From an uncultured Tenacibaculum sp. (GTDB lineage Bacteria; Bacteroidota; Bacteroidia; Flavobacteriales; Flavobacteriaceae), in NCBI RefSeq assembly GCF_947494125.1, contig NZ_CANLTU010000002.1, positions 658,968-722,967 of the forward strand: a DNA stretch of 64,000 nt, given 5' to 3'. Below the pieces are notes generated by a model, which was not told the origin of the DNA, made no database searches, and saw nothing but the letters and a program-made list of their open reading frames with translations. A program made the position numbers and the translations under genes. Below, in pieces: positions 1 through 9,834 of this stretch; position 1 is the stretch's first letter, and each line of letters starts with the position of its first letter.

Positions 1-1019
1 TTGGTCAACTTATATCTGGGCCAATTTCTGACAGCTTAGGTAGAAAGCCCATAATATATGGTGGTTTTATACTTTTTGTTATAGCTAGTTTTATCTGCGT
101 TAGTGCAACATCAATTGAAATGATGGTTTTTGGAAGAATCCTTCAAGGAATTGGTCTTTCCGCTCCTAGAACAATAAGCATAGCAATGGTTAGAGATTCT
201 TTTAGTGGAGATTATATGGCCAAAATAATGTCTTTTATTGTTGTTATTTTCATTATGGTTCCAGTAGTAGCACCTGCTTTGGGTAAATTAATGTTAGATG
301 TTTATGGATGGAAGTCTATTTTTTATAGCCAGTTAATTTTTGGAGTTATCGTTATGTTTTGGTTATGGAAGCGACAGCCTGAAACCTTAAAAGAAGAAAA
401 TAGAGTTCGTTTTTCTTTTCGTTTATTTATTACTGGTACTAAAGAATTTATTAAACATAAGCAAGCCATTGTATTTACTTTAATATCTGGTTTTATTACA
501 GGTTCATTTATGGTATATTTAAGTGCTTCACAACAAATTTTTCAGGAACAATATCATTTAATAGATGAGTTTCCATACATTTTTGCCGGCCTTGCCATTT
601 CAGTAGGTTTTGCTACTTTTTTAAATGGAACTTTTGTTATGAAATATGGAATGCACAAACTAGTTTCAGTTTTTTTAATTGTATTCACTATTATTCCTAT
701 TATATATATCTTTTTATTCTATCAAAAAGAAAATCCAAGTATAAGTATTCTATTAACCTTTTTTGCATTGCAATTTTTTGCTATCGGTTTCTTATTTGGA
801 AATTTACGGGCTTTGGCTATGCAACCAGTTGGGCATATTGCGGGAATTGGAGCAGCTATTAATGGTTTTGTTTCAACAATAATGGCTGTACCTATAGCCA
901 CTTATATAGGTAAATTTGTTATTACTTCTACACTACCTCTATTTATAGGGTTTTTAATTTGTGGAGTATTGTCTATAATTTTATTAAAGTCAACTAAACT
1001 TAAAGCAGTAAAAAACTAA
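1..1019 (+). CDS. MFS drug exporter, Bcr/CflA type (5' end outside window)
   Basis: This inner-membrane proton-driven exporter is cut by the window edge. The reading frame is open from base 3 and contains the MFS motif A (GPISDSLGRKP) before the first internal ATG at 120, so that ATG is not the true start. About nine to ten hydrophobic segments follow. The pattern GRILQGIG(L)SAPRT, in the fourth segment, is typical of the Bcr/CflA drug-resistance subfamily. Substrate cannot be told from sequence. It ends 2 bases before the truC-like gene, so the two are probably co-transcribed. Confidence 0.85.
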   Translation, partial: GQLISGPISDSLGRKPIIYGGFILFVIASFICVSATSIEMMVFGRILQGIGLSAPRTISIAMVRDSFSGDYMAKIMSFIVVIFIMVPVVAPALGKLMLDVYGWKSIFYSQLIFGVIVMFWLWKRQPETLKEENRVRFSFRLFITGTKEFIKHKQAIVFTLISGFITGSFMVYLSASQQIFQEQYHLIDEFPYIFAGLAISVGFATFLNGTFVMKYGMHKLVSVFLIVFTIIPIIYIFLFYQKENPSISILLTFFALQFFAIGFLFGNLRALAMQPVGHIAGIGAAINGFVSTIMAVPIATYIGKFVITSTLPLFIGFLICGVLSIILLKSTKLKAVKN

Positions 1020-1021
1020 TT

Positions 1022-1717
1022 ATGCAATTAGATATACTTTTTGAAGATGAATATATTATTTGTGTTTCTAAGCCAAATAATGTTGTTGTACATCATGCAC
1101 ACCATTCAAGAAATGTTTCAGATGAGGATTCATTACTGCAATTACTATTTAATCAATTAGGGAAAAAGTTTTATCCTATTCATAGATTAGATAGAAAAAC
1201 CTCAGGAATAATTTTATTAGCAAAAGAAACCTCATTTGTTTCCAAATTTCAAGAGCTATTTACAAATAATGAAATTCAGAAAACTTATTATGGAATTGTT
1301 CGAGGACATGCTCCTGAAATAAAAACGATTGATTCTCCAGTAAAAGGACGTGATTCTAATGTTTATAAGGAAGCGGAAACTCTATTAGAACTATCTGGGA
1401 AGACAATTCAAGATATTCCTGTAAAACCATATGATTCATCACGATATAGTTTGGTTAAGTTATCTCCTAAAACAGGTAGATTACACCAATTGCGTATACA
1501 TATGAATAAAATTAGTCATCCTCTTATTGGCGATCCTAAATACGGAGATAAAAATCACAATACTATGTTTATAGAAAACTTTAATTGTGAAAATCTTTTT
1601 CTTCACGCATACTCTTTAGAGTTTATTCATCCTTTTTCAAAAGAGGGCATTGTATTGAATGCTAAATTTCCAAATGATTGGAATATTGTTTTTGAAAAGT
1701 TTAATTGGTGTATTTAA
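1022..1717 (+). CDS. truC: tRNA pseudouridine synthase, TruC-like (RluA family)
   Basis: Isomerises a specific uridine to pseudouridine in RNA. The catalytic RluA-family motif HRLDRKTSG, with the nucleophilic Asp, lies at about residues 55-63. The downstream SLVKLSPKTGRLHQLRIH and HPLIGDPKYGD blocks match TruC, which acts on U65 of tRNA, better than RluC or RluD. At 231 residues it has no S4 domain, as expected for TruC. Its 3' end overlaps by 4 bases the end of the convergent PepSY-like gene. Family assignment is firm. The exact target position is inferred from similarity. Confidence 0.82.
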   Translation: MQLDILFEDEYIICVSKPNNVVVHHAHHSRNVSDEDSLLQLLFNQLGKKFYPIHRLDRKTSGIILLAKETSFVSKFQELFTNNEIQKTYYGIVRGHAPEIKTIDSPVKGRDSNVYKEAETLLELSGKTIQDIPVKPYDSSRYSLVKLSPKTGRLHQLRIHMNKISHPLIGDPKYGDKNHNTMFIENFNCENLFLHAYSLEFIHPFSKEGIVLNAKFPNDWNIVFEKFNWCI

Positions 1718-2256
1718 GAAAACAAGAATAAAAATAATAAAGGGAATATCATTCCGGCTATCGCTAATTTCCAACCTCTTTTTGAGAACCCCTTTTTTCC
1801 TGCGGGGATTAAAATTCCTGTAATAGCTATTAATAACATTGCCACACCAAAAATATCTGAATACCATACCCAAAAACTATTGGTAGATTTATGTAAATAC
1901 ATAGAATGTCCTATAATTGGTACTTTTCTTTTAAATTCTATATTACCAATTCCAGTTTTTAAGTCCGTATCAAGTATTGCGTTTCCTTTGAAATACACAC
2001 GCAATTTACCTCCCCTTACTCTATGTCCATCATATTTTAAATTCAAGTCTTTGGTACTATTTATAACATATTCTTTTGTAATTTCTTCAGGAGTATCTGG
2101 AATAGTCAATGCTACTTCTTTGGTTTCATATGTATAATTCATAGGATACCAATCTTCTCTATGATTTAATATAATTCCTGAAAAAGAAAAGGCTATAATA
2201 AGTCCTACATAGAAATATGCAAAATCTCTATGTAAACTACGATTGGTAATTTTCAT
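1714..2256 (-). CDS. PepSY-associated TM helix protein
   Basis: A 180-residue inner-membrane protein. It begins with a short cytoplasmic part and a hydrophobic helix (about residues 12-30) followed by NHREDWYP. A soluble periplasmic domain comes next, then HSMYLHK and two more hydrophobic helices ending at the C-terminus. This helix-domain-helix-helix layout with conserved His residues is typical of PepSY-associated transmembrane proteins, often found near siderophore or metal uptake genes. No such neighbours are present, so the function remains open. It is transcribed convergently with the truC-like gene and overlaps its stop. Confidence 0.65.
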   Translation of the reverse strand: MKITNRSLHRDFAYFYVGLIIAFSFSGIILNHREDWYPMNYTYETKEVALTIPDTPEEITKEYVINSTKDLNLKYDGHRVRGGKLRVYFKGNAILDTDLKTGIGNIEFKRKVPIIGHSMYLHKSTNSFWVWYSDIFGVAMLLIAITGILIPAGKKGFSKRGWKLAIAGMIFPLLFLFLFS

Positions 2257-2311
2257 TTAATAAAATTTAAAATAAATATAACTAAGCAAACAGTATTTAA
2301 AATTAATTAAA

Positions 2312-2340
2312 AAAAGGGTTACATGAAATGTAACCCTTTT
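2312..2340 (-). terminator. Intrinsic terminator after the Lrp-type gene
   Basis: A perfect 12-bp stem (AAAAGGGTTACA/TGTAACCCTTTT) with a 5-base loop lies 18 bases past the stop of the leftward Lrp/AsnC gene. On the minus strand it is followed by a T-rich tail. Confidence 0.85.
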
Positions 2341-2358
2341 AATTAAATATTTTATTCA

Positions 2359-2856
2359 TTAAATTTCTTTAAAAATAGCGTGCATTAAACGTTTTTTATC
2401 GTTAATACTTTCTTCTAAAGAAATCATTGTTTCTGTACGATTTACACCATGAACATCATCTATTTGATAAATAATATCCTTCGCGTCATTGGTGCTTTTT
2501 GCTCTTACTTTACAAAATATATTATATTTTCCTGCAGTAACATAAGCAACAGTTACATTTGGTATTAAACGTAAATTATCTAAAACATGCTGAGTCATAG
2601 ATGTTTTTTCTAAAAAAACACCTACATGGGCTATAAAAGAATATCCCATTTTTTCATAATTCAAGGTTAATGTAGATCCTTGAATAATTCCTTCATCTTC
2701 CATTTTTTTAACACGAACATGAATAGTACCAGCTGATACTAATAATTTCTTTGCTATGTCTGTAAAAGGAGTACGAGCATTTTCAATTAAAATGTCTAAA
2801 ATTTGATGATCAATTTCATCTAGTACAAACTTCTTCATTTTTTTTGTTTTCTTCAA
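2359..2856 (-). CDS. Lrp/AsnC-family transcriptional regulator
   Basis: A 165-residue DNA-binding regulator. The N-terminal winged helix-turn-helix (LDEIDHQILDILIENARTPF, then VSAGTIHVRVKKMEDEGII) is followed by an AsnC/RAM effector domain (GVFLEK, YVTAGKYNIFCKVRAK, TETMISLEE). Proteins of this family sense amino acids or related small molecules as octamers or dimers. A second ATG six codons in (2838) is an equally good start. It forms its own unit, with a terminator behind it and a 65-base gap in front. Confidence 0.9.
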   Translation of the reverse strand: MKKTKKMKKFVLDEIDHQILDILIENARTPFTDIAKKLLVSAGTIHVRVKKMEDEGIIQGSTLTLNYEKMGYSFIAHVGVFLEKTSMTQHVLDNLRLIPNVTVAYVTAGKYNIFCKVRAKSTNDAKDIIYQIDDVHGVNRTETMISLEESINDKKRLMHAIFKEI

Positions 2857-2921
2857 GTAATATTGCTAAAATATGTTTTTTTTATAAATAAAAACAACTT
2901 TAATTAACAAAAGTTTAATTT

Positions 2922-3974
2922 TTAATCGTTTTTATTAAATTCTTTATGACCTATAAAGGAAGATAAGTTTCCTTCCTTTTCTCTAGTTAAGGTGAGTGCA
3001 AATTTACCATTTTCTACTTTCTCGACATACTGATATGCCACATCTTTTTGATTATTTTTTGTTCTATAAATTACATCATAGAAGTTCTTGATATTGTTTG
3101 GAATAGATAAATAATCAGAATAATTTTCAAAGTTTTTTGCAGTAGAAATGTGATAAATCCCCTGTAATAATGCATAAAAATTGAATTCCCTTGCTACTTC
3201 TCGTTCATAATCTTCTGGATAATGACCTGCTTCAATCAAAATCGTATTGTTTCCTAATTTTTGAAAGTTATCTCCTGTTGCCGTTGGATAAAACTCATCT
3301 GTATATCTACCTATATGATCTGGAATAAATTGTTGCAATAAAGAATTCATAGCAACAATTACATTCATCGTTTCTTTTCTTCCTCTCGTAATTTTACGAG
3401 AAGCATCTTCCGATGGAGCTAAAAATGAAATTGTAGCTGGGTTTTTAGTTCCTTCTACTCCAAATATGGTCCTTTGATCATGTAAATTAAAACAAAAATC
3501 CGGGTTGAACCCATTCAAGATTTTTCGCAATAATTTACTTTCTTTTGCTTTTAAAGCTACTGCATCTCTATTTAAATCAATTTTATTAGCATTTACTCGA
3601 GTATACACCTCTGCCCCATCTGGATTTAACATAGGTATTATTATGATTTCACAATTGTCTATAATTGCTTTCATAATATTTGAATCAGAAAAATATTTTG
3701 TAAAATTTAAAAAATCAAAAACAGCTTTGGTTCCTGTACTTTCATTTCCATGCATTTGACTCCAAATAAGAATCTTTCTCTTTCCTGAGCCTAATTTTAA
3801 TTGATAAATATCTCTTCCTTCCTCAGACTGCCCTATTATTTTTTTCTGAATAGATGCTGCTATATTCGCGTATAATGGTTTAATATCTTGTAGTGTTATC
3901 CATCTACCTGATATTTCACTTTCTTTAATTTTCGAATAATTACTTTCTAAGAATAAAGATTCTATCTGTTTCAT
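2922..3974 (-). CDS. M14-family zinc carboxypeptidase
   Basis: Metallopeptidase of the carboxypeptidase A superfamily. The zinc ligands are visible as HGNESTG (HxxE, about residue 75) and the His of FCFNLHDQRT. The family signature NPDGAEVYTRVNANKIDLNRD includes the substrate-binding Asn-Arg, and the catalytic Glu is probably in TILIEAGHYPED. No signal peptide is seen, so it probably acts in the cytoplasm on peptides or modified amino acids. The upstream aminotransferase gene ends 6 bases before it, pointing to one transcript. Confidence 0.85.
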   Translation of the reverse strand: MKQIESLFLESNYSKIKESEISGRWITLQDIKPLYANIAASIQKKIIGQSEEGRDIYQLKLGSGKRKILIWSQMHGNESTGTKAVFDFLNFTKYFSDSNIMKAIIDNCEIIIIPMLNPDGAEVYTRVNANKIDLNRDAVALKAKESKLLRKILNGFNPDFCFNLHDQRTIFGVEGTKNPATISFLAPSEDASRKITRGRKETMNVIVAMNSLLQQFIPDHIGRYTDEFYPTATGDNFQKLGNNTILIEAGHYPEDYEREVAREFNFYALLQGIYHISTAKNFENYSDYLSIPNNIKNFYDVIYRTKNNQKDVAYQYVEKVENGKFALTLTREKEGNLSSFIGHKEFNKND

Positions 3975-3980
3975 ATTTTA

Positions 3981-5447
3981 TTATATCGAAAACCAATTTG
4001 CTACTAGTTCCTTTTCTATAGGCGTTGCTGATATATGAATATAATCGTTCTTATTCATATCATATTTATAATCTTTAGACCATTCTTCTATATTATCAGC
4101 CAATGTATTTAATGAATTGCATATATATTGTACTTCTTCATCTGTTATTGTTGGGTGAACTGATAAACGTACCCATCCTGGTTTTTCTGTATTGCAACCT
4201 TCTAAAATTTGATCTTTAATTTTATGAGACGTATTTTGATCAACATTTAATAAAAAATGTCCATAAGTACCAGCACAAGAACATCCTCCTCTTGTTTGAA
4301 TTCCAAAACGATCATTTAATAATTTAACCACTAGATTAAAATGATATTTTTCAAAATAAAATGAAAAAATACTTAAACGATCTTTATGGTTTGGGGCTAA
4401 TATTTTTACGCCTTCTAAATTCTCTAAACAATCGAAAATTATCGGGTTTATTTCATCTTCTCGTTTCTTCATCTTTTCAGTTCCCATTTGGTTTTTTATC
4501 TGAATAGATAAAGCAATTTTTATAGTTTGTAAAAATGCTGGAGTTCCACCATCTTCACGAGTTTCTACATCATCAAAATAATCGTGTCCTCCCCATGGAT
4601 TGGTGTAACTTACAGTTCCTCCTCCTGGATTATCTGGAACCATATTCTTATAAAGTTTTTTATTAAATATAAGAACTCCTGAACTCCCTGGACCTCCTAA
4701 AAACTTATGTGGTGAAAAGAATATAGCATCTAAATATTCATCTTCGTTTTCTGGATGCATATCTATATCAACATAAGGTGCTGAACAAGCAAAATCTACA
4801 AAGCACAGCCCTCCGTATTTATGTATTAACGACGCTACTTTATGGTACTCTGTTTTAATCCCAGTAACATTAGATCCTGCAACAATTGAAGCTATTTTAA
4901 TAGGTCTGTCTTTGTATTTCTCTATAGTTTCTTCAAACTTTTTTAGACATACTAACCCAGCATCATTACATGGAACTACCACTACATCGGCAATTGTTTC
5001 TATCCATGATGTTTGGTTTGAGTGATGCTCCATATGAGATACAAAAACAATTGGCTTTAATTCCTCTGGAATTTGGGTATGATCTTTTAAGCTTTCTGTA
5101 ACTTTTAAACCTAAGATTCGTTGAAACTTATTTACAACTCCTGTCATTCCAGATCCCTCTGTAATTAATACATCATCTTTTGATGCATTTACATGACGTT
5201 TTATAATATTTCTTGCTTCATGATACGCTAAAGTCATAGCCGCTCCTGAAGTTGATGTTTCTGTATGCGTATTTGCTACAAAAGGACCAAATTTGTATAA
5301 TAATTGTTCTTCGATAGGTCCATACAATCTTCCACTGGCAGTCCAATCGGTATATATCATTTTTTGTTCACCGTATGGCGATTGATAGGTTTGATTGATA
5401 CCTACAATGTTTTTTCTAAATTTATCAAAATATTGTTCTAAATTCAT
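3981..5447 (-). CDS. Class V aminotransferase, cysteine desulfurase-like
   Basis: PLP enzyme of fold type I. The Schiff-base Lys is in SPHKFLGGPGSSG (about residue 248) and the PLP-phosphate region is EGSGMTGVVNK. A Cys-rich loop TRGGCSCAG, near residue 390, resembles the mobile catalytic loop of SufS/Csd cysteine desulfurases. At 488 residues it is longer than SufS (about 400), with extra sequence at the C-terminus. No Suf or Isc genes are nearby, so a role in Fe-S assembly is not supported. Substrate unknown. It is co-directional with the carboxypeptidase gene. Confidence 0.8.
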   Translation of the reverse strand: MNLEQYFDKFRKNIVGINQTYQSPYGEQKMIYTDWTASGRLYGPIEEQLLYKFGPFVANTHTETSTSGAAMTLAYHEARNIIKRHVNASKDDVLITEGSGMTGVVNKFQRILGLKVTESLKDHTQIPEELKPIVFVSHMEHHSNQTSWIETIADVVVVPCNDAGLVCLKKFEETIEKYKDRPIKIASIVAGSNVTGIKTEYHKVASLIHKYGGLCFVDFACSAPYVDIDMHPENEDEYLDAIFFSPHKFLGGPGSSGVLIFNKKLYKNMVPDNPGGGTVSYTNPWGGHDYFDDVETREDGGTPAFLQTIKIALSIQIKNQMGTEKMKKREDEINPIIFDCLENLEGVKILAPNHKDRLSIFSFYFEKYHFNLVVKLLNDRFGIQTRGGCSCAGTYGHFLLNVDQNTSHKIKDQILEGCNTEKPGWVRLSVHPTITDEEVQYICNSLNTLADNIEEWSKDYKYDMNKNDYIHISATPIEKELVANWFSI

Positions 5448-5537
5448 AATTTGATTGTATTATGGTTAAAATTAAACTTATTAAATTCTCTAATCTAAAA
5501 GATTTATAATATTAACCAATTAATGACTTTTGTTTAA

Positions 5538-6386
5538 TTATAGCCTAAACTTACCTCCTATTAAAATAGTGTTTTCAAAGAAGTAAAAGCTTTGTGATGC
5601 ACTATCTGCAGGATTCATAGTGGTTCTAATATCTGACATATTAATATACCCTCCTTTTAAATCTGCTTGTACAAAGAAATGTTTTAAGAAAGCTATATTT
5701 AATCCTGCCCCTATAGACATTCCGTATCCTGATAAGTGAAACTCATCATAGCGTTCGTTTTCTAACAACTTTGTATTACTTCTTGGAAATAAGATACCTG
5801 CTCCTACTCCTTCGGTTAAATTAATTTGTAAGTTTTCTAGATTTAATCCAAACCAATGACTCACATCATCAAAACGTTTTAATTCAACATTTACATAGTT
5901 TAAACCATCTGTATGTTCAAAACGTAAGAAATCTTCAGCTAAATTGATAGTTCCATTATTGTAAACTCCATCATATTTCGCATTTCCTACATTTATATTT
6001 CCGTTTATTGTTACATCTTGATCAGCAATCATCACATATTTCATATGATCTACACCTATAGAAATAGTATAATTTTCTTTAAAGAAATATCCTATTCTAT
6101 AATTTGTTTGCGGTATTGTAACTCTTCCTGGATGAAAATAATCTCTAAAAGAAAACTTTGTTGGTCTATCCTGTGCTCTTACACTCGATAAGGTAAAATC
6201 GTAGTTTTCTCCTTTAAATCGGATGTCTGAATCTGAATAATCTGCCCAGTTCCACCCCCAATACACAAAGAATTTACCTTTATTTGTAACTTTCTTTTTC
6301 TCTTGTTCTTTTTCCTCTTTCTCTTGCCCTACTATTAATGATGTTGTTAATAACATTATTAATAAACTCGCTATTCTTATTTTCAA
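5538..6386 (-). CDS. Predicted outer-membrane beta-barrel protein
   Basis: A 282-residue protein with a cleavable signal peptide (MKIRIASLLIMLLTTSLIVG then QEKEE) and a charged Lys/Glu linker. It continues as alternating aromatic and polar segments that end in the beta-barrel type C-terminus ILIGGKFRL. The pattern (WGWNWADYSDSDIRF; FHLSGYGMSIGAGLNIAF) is that of flavobacterial porin-like proteins of unknown function. It starts 15 bases after the glmM stop, so it may share that promoter, but no functional link is evident. Confidence 0.65.
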   Translation of the reverse strand: MKIRIASLLIMLLTTSLIVGQEKEEKEQEKKKVTNKGKFFVYWGWNWADYSDSDIRFKGENYDFTLSSVRAQDRPTKFSFRDYFHPGRVTIPQTNYRIGYFFKENYTISIGVDHMKYVMIADQDVTINGNINVGNAKYDGVYNNGTINLAEDFLRFEHTDGLNYVNVELKRFDDVSHWFGLNLENLQINLTEGVGAGILFPRSNTKLLENERYDEFHLSGYGMSIGAGLNIAFLKHFFVQADLKGGYINMSDIRTTMNPADSASQSFYFFENTILIGGKFRL

Positions 6387-6401
6387 GGTACTATTGTTTT
6401 C

Positions 6402-7793
6402 TTATTTAATTATTTCTTTTATTTCTTCAATCACTCTTTCAGCTAATGAATCAGCTTTTTCTTGAGATGTCGCTTCTGTATAAATTCTAATAATAGGTTC
6501 TGTATTTGATTTACGTAAATGCACCCATTCATCAGCAAAATCTATTTTTACTCCATCAATAGTATTTACATCTTCTGCTTTATATTTATCAGCCATTGTT
6601 TCTAAAATATTATCAACATCAATTTGTGGTGTTAACTGGATTTTGTTCTTGCTCATAAAATAACTTGGATACGAATCTCTTAATTCTTTACATGACATTT
6701 TTTTATGTGCTAAATGCGATAAGAATAATGCAACTCCTACTAATGAATCTCTTCCATAATGAGAATCTGGATAAATAATTCCTCCATTTCCTTCTCCTCC
6801 AATTACAGTATCGGTATCTTTCATCATTTGAACTACATTTACTTCTCCTACTGCTGAAGCCGTATAGGTTCCTCCATGTTTCTCTGTTACATCTCTTAAT
6901 GCTCTTGAAGATGAAAGGTTAGAAACAGTGTTTCCACCACCTAATCTACCTAATACATAATCTGCACAAGCTACTAATGTATACTCTTCTCCAAACATTG
7001 ATCCATCTTCAGAAATTAATGCCAAACGATCTACATCTGGATCAACTACTATTCCTAAATCGGCTTTTTTCTTAACTACTAACTTAGAAATATCAGTTAA
7101 GTGTTCTTTTAATGGCTCTGGATTGTGAGGAAACTCTCCATTTGGTTCACAATACAACTCCACACATTTAACTCCTAATTCTTTTAATAAAGCTGGTATA
7201 AATACACCTCCTGTAGAATTTACTCCATCTACTACTACTTTAAACTTTGCTTTTTTAATAGCTTTTACATCTACTAAATCTAGCTTTAGTACTTCTTTTA
7301 TATGCTTTTTTAAATATTTCTTGTTTTTTCTATAGCTACCTAAATCGTCAACTTCTGCAAAAGAAAAATCTTCACTTTCTGCTAACTTTAAAATTTCTTC
7401 TCCATCTGCTCCATTTAAAAACTCCCCTTTTTCGTTTAATAATTTTAACGCATTCCATTGTTTTGGGTTATGTGAAGCTGTTAAAATAATACCTCCTTCT
7501 GCTTTTTCTAATGGCACTGCTACTTCAACAGTTGGTGTTGTAGACAATCCTAAATCAACAACATCTATCCCTAAACCTACTAAAGTGTTAGCAACTAAAT
7601 TGCTTATCATTTTTCCAGAAATACGTGCATCTCTTCCTAAAACTACTTTTATTTTCTTTGCTTCTGGATTTCTCTTTTTTATAAATGCTCCATATGCTGA
7701 AGCAAATTTGACAGCATCAATCGGTGTAAGGTTATCTCCTGTAGCTCCCCCTATTGTACCTCTGATTCCTGATATTGATTTTATTAGCGTCAT
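6402..7793 (-). CDS. glmM: Phosphoglucosamine mutase GlmM
   Basis: Interconverts glucosamine-6-phosphate and glucosamine-1-phosphate on the path to UDP-GlcNAc. The active-site phosphoserine loop TASHNP (about residue 105), the metal-binding DPDVDRLA loop (about 250), the sugar-binding GGEGNGGI and the phosphate-binding RKSNTEPIIRIY near the C-terminus are all present in the usual order. The length, 463 residues, is normal for the alpha-D-phosphohexomutase family. Bacteroidota proteins of this type are annotated as GlmM, but some may also act as phosphomannomutase or phosphoglucomutase. Confidence 0.85.
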   Translation of the reverse strand: MTLIKSISGIRGTIGGATGDNLTPIDAVKFASAYGAFIKKRNPEAKKIKVVLGRDARISGKMISNLVANTLVGLGIDVVDLGLSTTPTVEVAVPLEKAEGGIILTASHNPKQWNALKLLNEKGEFLNGADGEEILKLAESEDFSFAEVDDLGSYRKNKKYLKKHIKEVLKLDLVDVKAIKKAKFKVVVDGVNSTGGVFIPALLKELGVKCVELYCEPNGEFPHNPEPLKEHLTDISKLVVKKKADLGIVVDPDVDRLALISEDGSMFGEEYTLVACADYVLGRLGGGNTVSNLSSSRALRDVTEKHGGTYTASAVGEVNVVQMMKDTDTVIGGEGNGGIIYPDSHYGRDSLVGVALFLSHLAHKKMSCKELRDSYPSYFMSKNKIQLTPQIDVDNILETMADKYKAEDVNTIDGVKIDFADEWVHLRKSNTEPIIRIYTEATSQEKADSLAERVIEEIKEIIK

Positions 7794-7812
7794 TTTAATT
7801 TTTATTTGTGTA

Positions 7813-7820
7813 CAAATATA
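7813..7820 (-). promoter_or_regulatory. Possible -7 box for glmM
   Basis: On the minus strand this reads TATATTTG, a full match to the Bacteroidota -7 consensus TAnnTTTG, 20 bases before the glmM ATG. A -33 TTG at proper spacing is not seen. Confidence 0.4.
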
Positions 7821-7892
7821 ATGGTATTTAAGAAATTAACTTAAAAACAAACGGTCTTTAACTGTAACAAATGTTACATTTAAAAGCACAAA

Positions 7893-7918
7893 AAAGCCGC
7901 TACAATTGTAGCGGCTTT
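7893..7918 (-). terminator. Intrinsic terminator of rpsA
   Basis: A perfect 13-bp palindrome (AAAGCCGCTACAA/TTGTAGCGGCTTT) lies 22 bases after the rpsA stop. On the minus strand a run of T residues follows it. Confidence 0.9.
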
Positions 7919-7939
7919 ATAAGTATAATGTTCAGAGAT

Positions 7940-9712
7940 TTATTTCCCTTCCATTTTCTTCTTTAACTCAGCTAATCCACCGATATCTCCTAATGTAGTT
8001 TTTTCTACATCAGCAGCTTTCTTAGCAGCAGCCTTAATGTTTTTCTTTTCTTCTTCTCTAAAGATAGAAGTATGAGAAACAACAATTCTACGGTATTCTT
8101 TACTAAATTCAGTTACAATAAATTGAACTGTATCTCCTTTAGCTAATTTAGATCCGTCTTCTTTTTCTAAGAAACGAGTTGGAGCAAATGCTTCAATTCC
8201 ATCAGCGAAAGATACTGTTGCACCTTTATCGTTCTTTTCTTTAATAGTACCTTCATGAGTTGATCCGATTGCATACGTAGCTTCATGCGCATCCCAAGGG
8301 TTATCTTGAGTTTGCTTATGACCTAAGTTTAACTTACGGTTCTCAACATCTAATTCTAATACTTGAACATCTAATTTATCACCTACAGTTACGAAATCTG
8401 ATGGGTGCTTAATTTTCTTAGTCCAAGATAAATCAGAGATATACACTAATCCGTCAATACCTTCTTCTAATTCTACGAATACACCGAAGTTAGTATAGTT
8501 ACGTACAGTACCAGAATGCGTTGAACCTACAGGGTACTTAGTAGTAATATCAGTCCATGGATCTGGGTGTAATTGCTTCATACCTAAAGACATCTTACGA
8601 TCTTCACGATCTAATGTTAAGATTTGAGCTTCTACTTCATCACCAACTTTCACGAAATCTTGCGCAGAACGTAAGTGCGTAGACCAAGACATTTCAGAAA
8701 CGTGAATTAATCCTTCAACACCTTCTTCAACCTCTACAAATGCACCATAATCAGCTAAAACAACAACTTTACCTTTTACTTTATCTCCAACTTTTAATTC
8801 AGAGTTTAAAGCTTCCCATGGGTGAGCAGATAATTGTTTTAATCCTAATTGGATTCTAGACTTGTTATCATCAAAGTCTAAAATTACAACATTTAATTTC
8901 TGATCTAATTCAACAACCTCGTTCGGGTGGTTGATACGAGACCATGATAAATCAGTAATATGAACTAATCCGTCAACACCACCTAAATCAACAAACACAC
9001 CATAAGAAGTAATGTTTTTAACAACACCTTCTAATACTTGTCCTTTTTCTAATTGACCGATGATTTCACGTTTTTGATCTTCTAAATCAGCTTCGATTAA
9101 CGCTTTATGAGATACTACTACGTTTTTAAATTCGTGGTTGATTTTTACAACTTTGAATTCCATAGTTTTCTCTACATACTGATCGTAATCACGGATAGGC
9201 TTCACATCAATTTGAGAACCTGGTAAGAATGCTTCAATACCAAATACATCAACGATCATACCTCCACGAGTTCTACACTTAACAAAACCGTTAACGATTT
9301 CTCCAGTTTCGTGTGCATTATTAACACGATCCCACGCTTTAATTACACGTGCTTTCTTGTGAGATAATACTAATTGACCAGAAGAATCTTCTCTTTTGTC
9401 AACTAATACTTCTACTGTATCTCCAACAGTTAAACTTGGGTTGTAACGGAATTCGTTTAAAGAAATTACTCCTTCAGACTTAGAATTGATATCGATAATT
9501 GCATCTCTATCAGTAATTCTTGTTACTAAACCTTCGATTACATCACGTTCGTTTACGAAACCTACTGTACCTTCTAAGGCTTTTTCAAATTCTTTTAATT
9601 TAGATTCATCAACTTCATCAATACCTTCTTCGTATTTATGCCAATTAAATGTTGCTAAAAATTCTGCTGGGTTCACTGCCTCAGCAGCTACTGTTTTTGT
9701 TTCTTCAGACAT
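7940..9712 (-). CDS. rpsA: 30S ribosomal protein S1
   Basis: Binds mRNA on the small subunit and helps initiation, which matters in Bacteroidota because their mRNAs largely lack Shine-Dalgarno sequences. The 590-residue protein has six S1 (OB-fold) repeats. The canonical cores are well seen in YGVFVDLGGVDGLVHITDLS, YGAFVEVEEGVEGLIHVSEM and FGVFVELEEGIDGLVYISDL. The first two repeats are divergent, as is usual. Codon use is cleaner than in neighbours, as expected for a highly expressed gene. It is monocistronic, with a terminator behind it and a leader of about 115 bases. Confidence 0.97.
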   Translation of the reverse strand: MSEETKTVAAEAVNPAEFLATFNWHKYEEGIDEVDESKLKEFEKALEGTVGFVNERDVIEGLVTRITDRDAIIDINSKSEGVISLNEFRYNPSLTVGDTVEVLVDKREDSSGQLVLSHKKARVIKAWDRVNNAHETGEIVNGFVKCRTRGGMIVDVFGIEAFLPGSQIDVKPIRDYDQYVEKTMEFKVVKINHEFKNVVVSHKALIEADLEDQKREIIGQLEKGQVLEGVVKNITSYGVFVDLGGVDGLVHITDLSWSRINHPNEVVELDQKLNVVILDFDDNKSRIQLGLKQLSAHPWEALNSELKVGDKVKGKVVVLADYGAFVEVEEGVEGLIHVSEMSWSTHLRSAQDFVKVGDEVEAQILTLDREDRKMSLGMKQLHPDPWTDITTKYPVGSTHSGTVRNYTNFGVFVELEEGIDGLVYISDLSWTKKIKHPSDFVTVGDKLDVQVLELDVENRKLNLGHKQTQDNPWDAHEATYAIGSTHEGTIKEKNDKGATVSFADGIEAFAPTRFLEKEDGSKLAKGDTVQFIVTEFSKEYRRIVVSHTSIFREEEKKNIKAAAKKAADVEKTTLGDIGGLAELKKKMEGK

Positions 9713-9834
9713 TCTGAATAATACTTTGTATCTTTTTGTTAGTCAGACCATTAACAATACTAACGCTAAGAGAAATTAAACTTATATAAATTTGTTTTCC
9801 ACCTTTTATAAATCTGTTCTTGTAAAAAGGCGTG

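Noticed and set aside
1637..1873. Minus-strand ORF of 78 codons across the truC/PepSY junction
   Set aside because: It is a shadow of two well-supported genes in other frames.
3981..5447. SufS cysteine desulfurase
   Set aside because: The protein is about 80 residues longer than SufS and has no suf genes near it. Only the fold and loop similarity is supported.
7863..7878. TGTAAC-AAAT-GTTACA inverted repeat upstream of glmM, possibly a CRP/FNR-type site
   Set aside because: TGTTACA-like words also occur in the terminators at 2312 and 62316. With one copy and no regulator nearby, there is too little to support a site.
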